From assembly GCF_014202755.1 (NCBI RefSeq), contig NZ_JACHHK010000007.1:35172-99171 (forward strand): a stretch of 64,000 nt of DNA, given 5' to 3'. The notes under the pieces were generated by a model that had not been told where the DNA came from, made no database searches, and worked only from the letters and a program-made list of their open reading frames with translations. Positions 27,600 to 35,625 of the stretch are shown one piece after another. The position numbers were made by a program, and so were the translations under genes. This DNA comes from Catenisphaera adipataccumulans. GTDB lineage: Bacteria > Bacillota_I > Bacilli_A > Erysipelotrichales > Erysipelotrichaceae. Numbering within the stretch: the first letter of the stretch is position 1; each line of letters begins with the position of its first letter.

Positions 27600-27623
27600 G
27601 CCTCGATGAAAATCGAGGCTTTT
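27600..27623 (+). terminator. Terminator of the beta-helix gene
   Basis: GCCTCGAT/ATCGAGGC stem with GAAA loop, followed by TTTT, seven bases after the stop codon. Confidence 0.9.
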
Positions 27624-27747
27624 CTATGATTTATATTTAAGATACTTAAATATATAGGAACAGGACAGGGAAAATTGTTTTTTAAATATGAGAAAAATCT
27701 GTCGTGTGAATAAATAGTCTACGTAGTTACTCATGAAATCAAAATTA

Positions 27748-27765
27748 AACGGATGATCATCCGTT
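27748..27765. repeat. Perfect 18-bp palindrome
   Basis: AACGGATGATCATCCGTT reads identically on both strands, centred on GATC, with no loop. It fits a dimeric protein-binding site better than an RNA hairpin. No gene starts within several hundred bases downstream. Confidence 0.8.
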
Positions 27766-27881
27766 CGTCTGCAGCAATAATATCTAAACTAAATATACGT
27801 TAACAAGACTGATTTCAATAAAGAATGAATTGTTTGCGTATCTTTAAAGATCAGTAAAATCATGAAAAAAAGCAGATTCAA

Positions 27882-27931
27882 ATTTGCATCGAGCTGTATA
27901 GTCGATCGTAAAAAAGAGTTTCGATGCAAAT
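27882..27931. repeat. 11-bp inverted repeat with 28-nt spacer
   Basis: ATTTGCATCGA (27882-27892) and TCGATGCAAAT (27921-27931) are perfect reverse complements. The following GATCGATCAATCGATC is a second short hairpin. No T-run follows, so it is not a standard terminator. Confidence 0.75.
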
Positions 27932-28778
27932 GAGAGGATCGATCAATCGATCATTTAATTTATTTTGAAGTTTTATAGGTACTTATTAATAGAAAAGAAT
28001 GATCAGATGAAATTTAATGAAATAAACAAATCATCATTAAAGAAAAGTGTCATTCAATAGATTTTATTAAAGAGAGGATACCTAAATATTCAGAAAATAA
28101 AGAAAACATGCGTAGAATCGTTATCGATTCGTATAAAATGCAATGTTCTAAAAAATAACATAATATATATTATGCGAAGTAATGCTAATACACGAAAGTG
28201 TCAATATAGGCGAATACCCCCGAATTTAAAGGATATTCCCTGTTTGTTGCTCTATAATTGGAAATCGCTCTCGATCTGCCATCGGATCAAAGCTACCATG
28301 CTTGAGGCGGAATTATTCTCTAAATACTGTCGCTCCAAAAAAAGAACCATGCTTACGACATTGCTTTTAAGCGTCTGTATTTATTATTGATGATTATCTG
28401 AGCGTATTATACATTGAAATTGTGATGAAAAAAGTTTATGACAAAAATAAATAGCCTCGTTCTGCTCTTTCACTTGCTTTATATGCTGCTGAAGCCGTCT
28501 GTGTTTTGTGTCCCCTTTCCTCTTGGGTAGCTTACTTCAGTTATCAGTTGTATATGATTTTACTAGGAATATTAATATAAGCATCAATCATTATCCCGTT
28601 TTTATTTGATGCTGTTCATTCAGTCAAAGTATCAACGACTATATACGATGGCTTCCTGTTGATTATTCATGCTTATACTTTCCTTTTGGATAGTATCTAA
28701 CAAAATAGTGCGTTCTTCCCATTTTTATCTTTTCATTTTATGATAATGAAAACGAATCAAATAAAAGGAGGATACCTT

Positions 28779-29435
28779 ATGAAAGTACTACTCGTTAATG
28801 GCAGCAGCCATCCGGCTGGCACTACAATGAGAGCTTTAAATGAAATGATCAAAGTATTTGAGGAAGCTGGTGTGGAAACAGAAGTGATCCAACTTGGCGG
28901 AAAGCCGATTGCCGATTGTTTACAATGCAATGTCTGTCAGAAGACCGGCAAATGTGTTTTTAAAGATGACGGAGTGAATGATTTTGTCGAAAAAGCCTAT
29001 AATGCCGATGGTTTTGTATTTGCATCTCCGACCTATTTTGCACACCCAAGCGGCAGGCTGCTTTCCTTCCTTGACCGTGTTTTTTACAGCAATGGAAAAG
29101 ACGAAGTCTATGATGCCTTTCAATTTAAACCAGGCGCTGCAGTGGTAACGGCCCGCCGCGGCGGAACATCTACTTCCTACGATGTCATCAATAAGTATTT
29201 TGGTATTGCACAAATGCCGATCGTTACTTCTACTTATTGGAACAATGTGCACGGCCTTACTGCAGATGATGCAGTTCAAGATGAAGAAGGACTGCAAGTT
29301 GTAAGAAATCTCGCAAGAAATATGATCTGGATGATGCAGGCATCTGCTGCCGCAAAAGAATCCGGCATTGCACTTCCAAAAGCGGAGAGCGAAGCGGTAA
29401 CGAATTTCATCAAACGAAACGATAACTTACGTTGA
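28779..29435 (+). CDS. NAD(P)H-dependent FMN reductase, flavodoxin-like fold
   Basis: A 218-residue flavoprotein of the NADPH-dependent FMN reductase/iron-sulfur flavoprotein family. It has LLVNGSSHPAGTTMRAL (FMN phosphate loop) and CLQCNVCQKTGKCVFKDD, a Cys-rich segment resembling the cluster motif of iron-sulfur flavoproteins. FASPTYFAHPSGRLLSFLDR follows in the order of the family. AGGAGG six bases before 28779 settles the start; the frame is open 13 codons upstream. It probably reduces quinones or nitro/azo compounds, but the substrate is not evident. Monocistronic with its own terminator. Confidence 0.87.
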   Translation: MKVLLVNGSSHPAGTTMRALNEMIKVFEEAGVETEVIQLGGKPIADCLQCNVCQKTGKCVFKDDGVNDFVEKAYNADGFVFASPTYFAHPSGRLLSFLDRVFYSNGKDEVYDAFQFKPGAAVVTARRGGTSTSYDVINKYFGIAQMPIVTSTYWNNVHGLTADDAVQDEEGLQVVRNLARNMIWMMQASAAAKESGIALPKAESEAVTNFIKRNDNLR

Positions 29436-29436
29436 T

Positions 29437-29480
29437 CAAAAAACGACAGGTATTTTATTGCCTGTCGTTTTGATTTTTTT
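29437..29480 (+). terminator. Terminator of the FMN reductase gene
   Basis: AAAACGACAGG/CCTGTCGTTTT stem with a 10-base loop, then TGATTTTTTT. Confidence 0.9.
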
Positions 29481-29531
29481 CACTTAATATTAAATAATCC
29501 ATTATCCGTTCATTCTTAAACTAGGATCTAT

Positions 29532-29696
29532 CTATTTCACGATAAATCTATAAATTGCATAGACAACCCAGATAATCCAAGAAAAAGCCCACAAATCAAA
29601 GAGAATGCTTACTGTTAAATAAACGATAACAACAATTGCTATTATCCAATTTTTCTTTTCAGAATTTGATAATAGGAATTCAGCGCCACAAAGGTT
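29532..29696 (-). pseudogene. C-terminal remnant of a small membrane protein
   Basis: On the minus strand a frame with no start codon encodes SEKKNWIIAIVVIVYLTVS, then SILFDLWAFSWIIWVVYAIY and RFIVK before TAG. It gives two clean transmembrane segments. Its 5' side runs without a start into the 3' end of the von Willebrand gene in another frame. The Trp-rich tail resembles the C-terminal membrane hairpin of many Firmicute XRE/zinc-ribbon membrane proteins. I read it as the surviving tail of a deleted gene. Confidence 0.5.
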
Positions 29697-29697
29697 T

Positions 29698-31692
29698 TTA
29701 CCTTTCTTTTTTCATACATACGATACCGCCGAAGGCTGCCAGTGCGATGATCATCCAAAAAGCCGTAAATCCATTTACGGAAGTCTGCACACCGCTTTTC
29801 TGCTGAGAAACGGCTGCTGCCGTCTGCACAGCTTTTTCAGCCGGCTGTGATTCTGATTCATCGTTCGATGGTGTTGTTTCTTCTTCCTGCGGTACTTCTT
29901 TTTCGTAGTGTACGTATGGCACTTCAAAATATTCACGGAATGATTCGTTCCATTCTGTCGTATATTTCAATGAAGCTAATTTATTGGTCGGATAGTCTCC
30001 GGTCTCGTCTGCCGTCAGCAGCAGCCGATAGGACAGGCGCAGCGGATCCGACACTTTTACCGGGACATTGATCTGCAGCACGAACATTTCTTCTGAACGG
30101 CCATAGGTCAGCACGTATTGATACATCTGTTCGCCGTCTTTTTCGATCAGACTGCCGAATGCCCAGACATCGCTGCCAAGTGATATTGGTGTCAGCGTCT
30201 GACTGCCGATCTTCAGCGTGAACGGGCAGGTACCAGCTGTTTCGACCAAATCAAAGTCGTCTCCGATATAGTCGGTCAGTTCTGCTTCTTCGAATAAATA
30301 TTCGATATTGTAGTTGATGTCGTCGAAACTTTCACCTATGGTCGTTCCCCAGTTGTCGATATCCGAATCGGTCGAAGTACGGCCGTAAATATGTGCGTTA
30401 AAATCGTTCTGGATCTGTTCAAGGAAATCCATCGGCTTATTCTTAAGATATTGATTCCAGTTGTAATCCTCGCCGTCTGTTCCGTCATGACTTGTCGAGA
30501 ACACCATAATTTTATATCCGCGTTCATAGCTTTCTTTCAATGCCTCATAGGTCATGAGCAGTGAAATATCGTTGCCGTTCACATAGTTGTCTCCGGCGGT
30601 CTGTATAATGGCCCATTCAGTATCCATCAAGTCCTGAAAATCACTTTCGGTAATACCTGCCAGCTCTGCCGGCATACCGCCCGGATAAATATTGTTCCAA
30701 AAATGTCTCCACGAGTATCCGAAAGTTCCCCAACGAACAAAACAATTGGTATTGAAATCATCACGGCTCTGGATCGCTCCGGACTGCCAGTCACTAAGCA
30801 GATCGGCCCAGCTATCATAACTTGAATCAAGCGCCAGAACGGCCTGAGTAGTTTGGCCATCGGTCTTGCTGACAGGGACCATCTCATAAGTTTCGCCGTT
30901 GATCGTGATCGGTCCGGAATAAATATACGATTCTAAATCAGATAGTAGGGTCAGATTTTTATTTTGGTCCGGCGTCTGTGTATCGGCCGCCAGCATACGG
31001 TTGGCCAGACGGATGGCTGTCTCGGTATTGCTTCCGCCGACAAAATACGAGTTAAACACATTAAAATTGTACAGGATCGCTTCCAGTAAGCTGTCGTATG
31101 TATCCGCATTCACATCAACCAAGCCGGTAACAACATCGCCCAAGCCTTGTGACAGGGAATACGCATCGTGTGCTAATCCGTCAAATACCACAACGCCTAA
31201 TTTGATCGAATAATTGCCCGTTTCGACTTTTGCCATAAAACTATCTAGCAAAGCTTTGGATTGGGCTTCGATATTATCGATATCAGAACCCGCACTTTTA
31301 TCCATGACCAGTACGACATCGGCTCGATACATTTCGCCAGAAGGTATTTCCAAGGTCACTTCGGTTTCTTTGTTTTCATCAAGATCCGTTGCTGTCTTGG
31401 ATTTATCCGTATTATTTTCATCGATGACCAGTGTGCCGTCTTCTTCCACGGTCCCTGCTTCTTCCTGGACCGGATCGGTTTCTTCTGTTTGCGAGGAAGT
31501 CTCTGTAGTACTCGTTTCTTCCTGAACAGTATCCGTTTCTGTTGATTGTACAGATGTTTCCACAGTGCTCGTCACTTCCTGAACGCTATCTGTTTCTTCT
31601 GCCTGTATGGATGTCTGCGCAAGCCACAGACAAAAAAATACGCCCAGGAAAACAGCTATAATGAAAAGCGTTTTCTTGCGTGATTGTTGCAT
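29698..31692 (-). CDS. Surface protein with von Willebrand factor A domain
   Basis: A 664-residue exported protein. A signal peptide (residues 1-~32, FIIAVFLGVFFCLWLAQTSI core) is followed by three degenerate ~18-residue repeats rich in Glu/Thr/Ser (ETDxVQEExSTxETS pattern). A VWA-type domain begins near residue 100: DVVLVMDKSAGSD supplies the MIDAS DxSxG. The C-terminus has a hydrophobic helix (FWMIIALAAFGGIVC) and KKER tail like sortase substrates. The usual LPxTG is absent; QTSVNG stands in its place. GGGAGGTG sets the start at 31692. Likely an adhesin or matrix-binding protein. Confidence 0.82.
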   Translation of the reverse strand: MQQSRKKTLFIIAVFLGVFFCLWLAQTSIQAEETDSVQEVTSTVETSVQSTETDTVQEETSTTETSSQTEETDPVQEEAGTVEEDGTLVIDENNTDKSKTATDLDENKETEVTLEIPSGEMYRADVVLVMDKSAGSDIDNIEAQSKALLDSFMAKVETGNYSIKLGVVVFDGLAHDAYSLSQGLGDVVTGLVDVNADTYDSLLEAILYNFNVFNSYFVGGSNTETAIRLANRMLAADTQTPDQNKNLTLLSDLESYIYSGPITINGETYEMVPVSKTDGQTTQAVLALDSSYDSWADLLSDWQSGAIQSRDDFNTNCFVRWGTFGYSWRHFWNNIYPGGMPAELAGITESDFQDLMDTEWAIIQTAGDNYVNGNDISLLMTYEALKESYERGYKIMVFSTSHDGTDGEDYNWNQYLKNKPMDFLEQIQNDFNAHIYGRTSTDSDIDNWGTTIGESFDDINYNIEYLFEEAELTDYIGDDFDLVETAGTCPFTLKIGSQTLTPISLGSDVWAFGSLIEKDGEQMYQYVLTYGRSEEMFVLQINVPVKVSDPLRLSYRLLLTADETGDYPTNKLASLKYTTEWNESFREYFEVPYVHYEKEVPQEEETTPSNDESESQPAEKAVQTAAAVSQQKSGVQTSVNGFTAFWMIIALAAFGGIVCMKKER

Positions 31693-32115
31693 TTGTTCAC
31701 CTCCCTTCATCTCTCACAAGTATCATAATATATTATTAATAATATTAGTAGTTATATGTCCTATATTTTATTTTTATAGCAAATTTCTTATTATTATTGT
31801 ATTTTTAGTAAATCAATAAAAAACTTCCATTTCTACAACGCTTGTGCCATGAGGAAATCCATCGCATAGACGATCTGGATGCCGCCCTTGGTCATCTGAG
31901 GTTTACTTTCCAGGCAATGATGACATTACTCAATGTAAAGATCTTATACTTCTTCCAACGTATAGACACGGTCGTTGATCGATGAACGCTCCATATTCTG
32001 GATCATACGTATGGGACACTCGAACATCAGTATCACGCTGAACCTGTACGCCTATGCGTCAATGAAGAATGTCAGGACAGAATTAAGTGGTGGTTTAGAA
32101 GTATCAGCCGAAAAA
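31693..32115. other. Intergenic region with gene debris
   Basis: AT-rich upstream region of the von Willebrand gene (31693-31815), then about 300 bases of higher GC with coding-like texture but no intact frame. The right part contains the integrase remnant described separately. On the minus strand a short frame ending INDRVYTLEEV at about 31940 has coding-like composition but is too short to assign. Confidence 0.5.
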
Positions 32116-32127
32116 AAATGTCCGTAA
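31981..32127 (+). pseudogene. Remnant of a phage-type tyrosine integrase C-terminus
   Basis: The frame reads RMGHSNISITLNLYAYASMK and then NVRTEL before TAA at 32125. This matches the integrase end: box II His in GHSNIS and the nucleophile Tyr about ten residues later. The rest of the gene is gone; only about 49 in-frame codons remain without a start. It marks a lost integrative element next to accessory genes. Confidence 0.6.
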
Positions 32128-32157
32128 AGCTGATCAAATAAGGCTTTACGGACATTT
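32116..32157 (-). terminator. Terminator of the esterase lipoprotein gene
   Basis: Perfect 15-base inverted repeat AAATGTCCGTAAAGC/GCTTTACGGACATTT with a 12-base loop. Read leftward it is followed by eight T residues. It overlaps the end of the integrase remnant on the other strand. Confidence 0.88.
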
Positions 32158-32202
32158 AAGAAGATATGAAGAGATAATCAAAAATTCTATTTTGAGTTTA
32201 TT

Positions 32203-33948
32203 CTAATCATCTACGCTTTCATTGACCCATTCGATAAAGTTTGTGGTTGAATCACCGGTTCGTTCGGCCATGGTATGACCAAGGCCCCAGACGGTCGCAA
32301 AATCGACGTCGCTGACGTTTGTATTCGCTTCCAGCGCCAGCATTAAATTCACTTCGGTACACAGTGATGTATCTCCCTGCTCGATGCCGGTGCGGATCCG
32401 CCAATGGGAAGCAACTTTCGATGTGCCGTAACCATCTTCCGAAGCCATCAAGTAGTAAAGCGGCGAATACATGGATAGTCTTGTTTGTACATCAGTATCC
32501 AAACTGTCGGTCTTTTTAAGATCTTTCTTATAATCAGAAGCATAATCGCTGTCAAGGTCAGAAAGAATGGAAGCAAGAGTCGCATCGAAGTGTGCGCCTT
32601 CCCCGTCGCCGTAACCGAACAGGATGTTTTCCCCCTGACCGGCATCCAGCTGGTCAAAGGCACCCAGGCTTTTGGAAGCACTCTTCATGGCGCTCACAAA
32701 ATCTGCAACAGAAGTAATAGTGGCGGTATTTGTGTCCGCATCGTAGTTTACCCACGTACCATTGGCATTCAATGCATCGATGTAATCCTGTGCGGTCTCA
32801 TAGGTTCCGGAAATCGAAACACTGTTGGACTGCTCCGTTTTGGTAATGTTGTCGTTTTGACCGGTTTGATTTGCCGCATCAGCGGTCGGCGTCGTCCCAT
32901 TTGTATCATTTGGTAAATTTCCATCCGGAGTTCCGCCGCCGGTCGGCATGCCGGCCGTCTCGCTTGTTGCTGAATCCGAATCGTATGGGAAGGTCGTATC
33001 GGCGAGGAAGTTGTTCAGCGAAGTTTCGATGGTCTTCTTGATGTATTGATAATAACTGCCGGCCTGATAGATGCCGTCATCTGATTTCTTCAGTGTCAGC
33101 GTATTGCCGTCGTCATCGACAAAACCTGCGCTGTTGACATATTTCGCATAAGCTTTCGCCAGTTCATCGGAGATCGATTGTTCTTCATCCGAAAGACCGC
33201 TGCGGGTACTGCCCATGTTCCATTCATATGCTTCATCGGCTTCATCCAGACTGGTAATCGGACACCAGCACATGGAACCATTCACCGCATCGGAAGTTTC
33301 CATTACCGCGCCGATGGATTTTAGATATTTATTATAAAGATCAGAATCGCCCGTTGCTCCAAGCACGGCGGACTGTGCCCCGCCGCCGGACATGCCGAAT
33401 GTAAAAATGCGGTCGCAGTCTCCGGCAATGACGCCTTCGTTATATCGGATATATCGGATCCCGGCTTTGAAGTCTGTCACGCCGGCTGGTGCACCGGCAT
33501 CTCTGCCGCGCGCGCCGATATGGACATAAACAAATCCCGCATCGGTGTAGTCGGAGACATCCGTATAATCCGATAGTTCTTCCTGTGCTGCGTAACCTGG
33601 GGTATTGACCGGCACGACGATCGGTGCGGTTTTTGCGGTATAGCCGGATACTTTCTTGCTTGTCAGTTTGCAGGTGTATGTACCGTCACCATTATCGGTT
33701 GCTTTCAAATAGTCGCCGGGCATGAAAACGGCAAGGCTGTCATAGGCCTCATCCGGTGCGTCTTCGGCATATTGGATGCCGACTTGATAATAGACGTTAT
33801 CCTCTTCATTGTATTGCCATTTGCTCATATCAATTGTATCAAGCGATGTCTTGGCGGTTGTTTCAGTCGTTTCATTTGATGAGCAGCCTGCTAATAAAAG
33901 CGAGACTGCGGTAAACACACTTGTCAGTACTTTGAATTTCTTATGCAT
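32203..33948 (-). CDS. Tannase/feruloyl-esterase-like alpha/beta-hydrolase lipoprotein
   Basis: A 581-residue lipoprotein with lipobox LLLAGCSS near residue 22, so it is membrane-anchored outside the cell. The hydrolase core shows an oxyanion-type region VYVHIGARGRDAG and the nucleophile elbow FGMSGGGAQSAV, as in subtype B tannases. A late WGLGHTMAERTG probably carries the catalytic His. Between core halves lies a Thr/Asn/Gly/Pro-rich insertion near residues 310-360. GGAGG sets the start at 33948. Substrate is inferred only as an ester of plant phenolic or carbohydrate type. A cre-like site upstream suggests catabolite control. Confidence 0.78.
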   Translation of the reverse strand: MHKKFKVLTSVFTAVSLLLAGCSSNETTETTAKTSLDTIDMSKWQYNEEDNVYYQVGIQYAEDAPDEAYDSLAVFMPGDYLKATDNGDGTYTCKLTSKKVSGYTAKTAPIVVPVNTPGYAAQEELSDYTDVSDYTDAGFVYVHIGARGRDAGAPAGVTDFKAGIRYIRYNEGVIAGDCDRIFTFGMSGGGAQSAVLGATGDSDLYNKYLKSIGAVMETSDAVNGSMCWCPITSLDEADEAYEWNMGSTRSGLSDEEQSISDELAKAYAKYVNSAGFVDDDGNTLTLKKSDDGIYQAGSYYQYIKKTIETSLNNFLADTTFPYDSDSATSETAGMPTGGGTPDGNLPNDTNGTTPTADAANQTGQNDNITKTEQSNSVSISGTYETAQDYIDALNANGTWVNYDADTNTATITSVADFVSAMKSASKSLGAFDQLDAGQGENILFGYGDGEGAHFDATLASILSDLDSDYASDYKKDLKKTDSLDTDVQTRLSMYSPLYYLMASEDGYGTSKVASHWRIRTGIEQGDTSLCTEVNLMLALEANTNVSDVDFATVWGLGHTMAERTGDSTTNFIEWVNESVDD

Positions 33949-34061
33949 CGGGTTTCCTCCTCTATCTCCGTTCAAAATATTATAGTTTTATGCTGCAGAA
34001 TGTGTCTGCCGAACACAGTAATTTCTGTAGCGTAATTATTAATTAACTTAATTTTATCATG

Positions 34062-34083
34062 TGGAAACCGTTTACATATTATA
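34062..34083 (-). promoter_or_regulatory. Candidate cre site abutting a -10 box
   Basis: On the minus strand TATAAT (34078-34083) is followed after one base by TGTAAACGGTTTCCA. This matches the CcpA operator consensus TGNAANCGNNNNCA except for one end base. It would overlap the transcription start, the classic repression position. The esterase ATG is about 115 bases downstream. No good -35 is seen. Confidence 0.5.
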
Positions 34084-34154
34084 TAAAATTTCAATATTTC
34101 TCGATCATTTATAAGAACAGCTGGTCTGCCCAACTGATCCGATCAAGGATTTCT

Positions 34155-35492
34155 TTACTTAGTTGTCGTTTCCTTCCGCATCCGTGTTAAATAGAAAATA
34201 CACAAAATTGTTTGGACAGCGGATGCGCATGGTGTGGAAAGACCGATCTGGAAAAAAGATACCGGACGCATCCTGGAAAAGATCCAAGCCGCCGGCAGAC
34301 GTACACCGATCCCACCGATCAAATTCTCTGCCATCACAAAATTGGTGTGGCCGCAGCCATTTAAAAAGCCTGCAATATTAAAGAAAATCGGCGTGATACA
34401 ACAATCGATCGCATAAGAACGCAGGTAAGCAAAGCCAATTTGAACGACTTCCGGATCTTTCGTGAAAATCTGGCACAGCAGATTACCGTGAAAATACGTC
34501 AGCAGGCTCATACAGAAACCGATGCCAAGCGCAGTCAGGATCCCATAGCGCAGTCCTTTATAGGAACGGTCCGGCTTTCCGGCGGCTTGATTTTGTGCGA
34601 CAAAGGCCGACATTGACTGAGAGAAAGAGGTCGGCACGATCATAATGAACGCACAAACTTTTTCGGCGACTCCGATGCCGGCACTCGCCGTGACACCAAA
34701 CTGATTGACGATCGCCAGGATCACCAAAAAGGACAAGCCAACCAAAAAGTCTGAGATAGACAATGGGAAACCCAGTTGAAAGATCTTTTTGATATCCTTT
34801 GAATTCCAACGAATCATTGTCCGATGAAAGGTGACCGGCAGTTCCAGATGACGGATCCATATCAATGAAATAAGTACCGACATGGCTTGCGAAAAGACGG
34901 TCGCATAGGCTGCACCGGCAGCGCCCATATGGAAAACTCGGACGAGAATCAGATCGCCGGAAATGTTCATGATGGCAGCCAGGATGACGGTGACCATCGG
35001 AATCATTGAATTGCCAAGGCCGCGGAAGATCGAACTGAACAAATTATACCCGGTGATGCAGATCATGCCGGCCCCGCAGATACGAATATAATCACATGTT
35101 GCCGAATAGGCTTCAGCCGGCGCCTGCAATATGGATGCCAAAGCACCTGTACTTAAAACAATGAAAAATGAAAAAATGACTGCAAGAACACAAAAAAATA
35201 CGACGGAAGTCCCAATGATCTCCCCTGCTCTTTTCGGTTCTTGTTTTCCGATTGCCCGGCCGACCAAAATCGTCGTACCCATGGATAAACTAGCCATTAC
35301 ATACGTCATGATCTGCATCAGCTGGGAACCGGTCGAAACGGCCGAAACATCAACGCTTGAAGCAAATTGTCCGACGATCAATAAATCGACCGCACCATAG
35401 AGCGATTGTAAAAAAAGCGCGATCATGACAGGCAGCGTAAACTTCAGCAGCGGCTGCAGAACTTTTCCTTCGGTCAAAGTTTGATTGGTCAT
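34155..35492 (-). CDS. MATE family multidrug efflux transporter
   Basis: A 445-residue MATE transporter with about 12 hydrophobic segments, using Na+ or H+ gradients to export cationic drugs. Family features are the N-terminal TEGKVLQPLLKFTLPVMIAL and LYGAVDLLIVGQF (helix 2 with the conserved Asp). GLGNSMIPM lies in the middle, and a second-half LVGLSFLVILAIVNQFG repeat marks the internal duplication. ATG at 35492 follows TAGGAGAG; a GTG two codons upstream overlaps the site. An intrinsic terminator and leader ORF precede it, so expression is conditional. Confidence 0.92.
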   Translation of the reverse strand: MTNQTLTEGKVLQPLLKFTLPVMIALFLQSLYGAVDLLIVGQFASSVDVSAVSTGSQLMQIMTYVMASLSMGTTILVGRAIGKQEPKRAGEIIGTSVVFFCVLAVIFSFFIVLSTGALASILQAPAEAYSATCDYIRICGAGMICITGYNLFSSIFRGLGNSMIPMVTVILAAIMNISGDLILVRVFHMGAAGAAYATVFSQAMSVLISLIWIRHLELPVTFHRTMIRWNSKDIKKIFQLGFPLSISDFLVGLSFLVILAIVNQFGVTASAGIGVAEKVCAFIMIVPTSFSQSMSAFVAQNQAAGKPDRSYKGLRYGILTALGIGFCMSLLTYFHGNLLCQIFTKDPEVVQIGFAYLRSYAIDCCITPIFFNIAGFLNGCGHTNFVMAENLIGGIGVRLPAAWIFSRMRPVSFFQIGLSTPCASAVQTILCIFYLTRMRKETTTK

Positions 35493-35504
35493 AAACACTC
35501 TCTC

Positions 35505-35588
35505 CTAAAAAAAGCCGGATAAGAACGAGCATCTCAACTCGTGCCTTATCCGGCTGTTGTTTCTGATGAACAACGCACCTCCGTGCAT
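35505..35588 (-). CDS. 27-residue leader peptide of the MATE gene
   Basis: A short frame starts at the ATG at 35588 with MHGGALFIRNNSRIRHELR and ends LSGFF-TAG exactly after the terminator T-run. The -10 box lies five bases upstream, so the transcript may begin at this ATG (leaderless). Ribosome position on this frame would decide whether the downstream terminator folds. No homologue can be checked here; being an expressed peptide is inference from layout. Confidence 0.55.
   Translation of the reverse strand: MHGGALFIRNNSRIRHELRCSFLSGFF
35508..35558 (-). terminator. Attenuator terminator upstream of the MATE gene
   Basis: Read leftward: GCCGGATAAG...ACGAG loop CTCGT...CTTATCCGGC followed by TTTTTTT, then the MATE ribosome site. 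It lies between the only good promoter and the gene. Two smaller hairpins, GCAC-GGAG-GTGC and GTTGTT/AACAAC, precede it and may belong to an alternative fold. Confidence 0.85.
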
Positions 35589-35593
35589 GACTT

Positions 35594-35621
35594 ATCATAG
35601 CATGGATGACTGTATTGTCAA
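35594..35621 (-). promoter_or_regulatory. SigA-type promoter of the MATE attenuation unit
   Basis: Perfect TTGACA (35616-35621), 16-base spacer, TATGAT (35594-35599) on the minus strand. Expected start point is at or next to the leader ATG. Confidence 0.78.
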
Positions 35622-35625
35622 TCAT

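Larger units (their letters stand above)
27624..28778. other. Gene-poor AT-rich stretch with palindromes
   Basis: No convincing coding sequence on either strand over 1.15 kb. The only longer open frame (28172-28390, 72 codons) lacks a ribosome site and any recognisable domain. The stretch does contain a perfect 18-base palindrome (27748-27765), an 11-base inverted repeat (27882-27931), and GAATCG/CGATTC around 28114-28129. Codon-like texture is absent. It probably holds decayed genes plus the upstream region of the flavin reductase gene. Confidence 0.6.

Noticed and set aside
28172..28390. 72-codon open frame in the gene-poor stretch, with a faint NLKDIP phrase recalling ISL3 transposases
   Set aside because: No ribosome site, no zinc-finger or catalytic motif, and no inverted ends; the resemblance is too short to support a transposase call.
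31942..32041. Minus-strand frame ending INDRVYTLEEV opposite the integrase remnant
   Set aside because: About 30 codons without a start or known family; the plus-strand integrase motif explains part of the same DNA better.
35493..35600. Guanidine riboswitch (ykkC or mini-ykkC) upstream of the MATE gene
   Set aside because: The two small hairpins lack the ACGR loops of mini-ykkC and no ykkC-I consensus is visible; a peptide-dependent attenuator fits better.
35350..35625. 91-codon frame across the MATE attenuator
   Set aside because: It runs through the terminator into the MATE gene in another frame; the 27-codon leader fits the promoter and stop geometry better.
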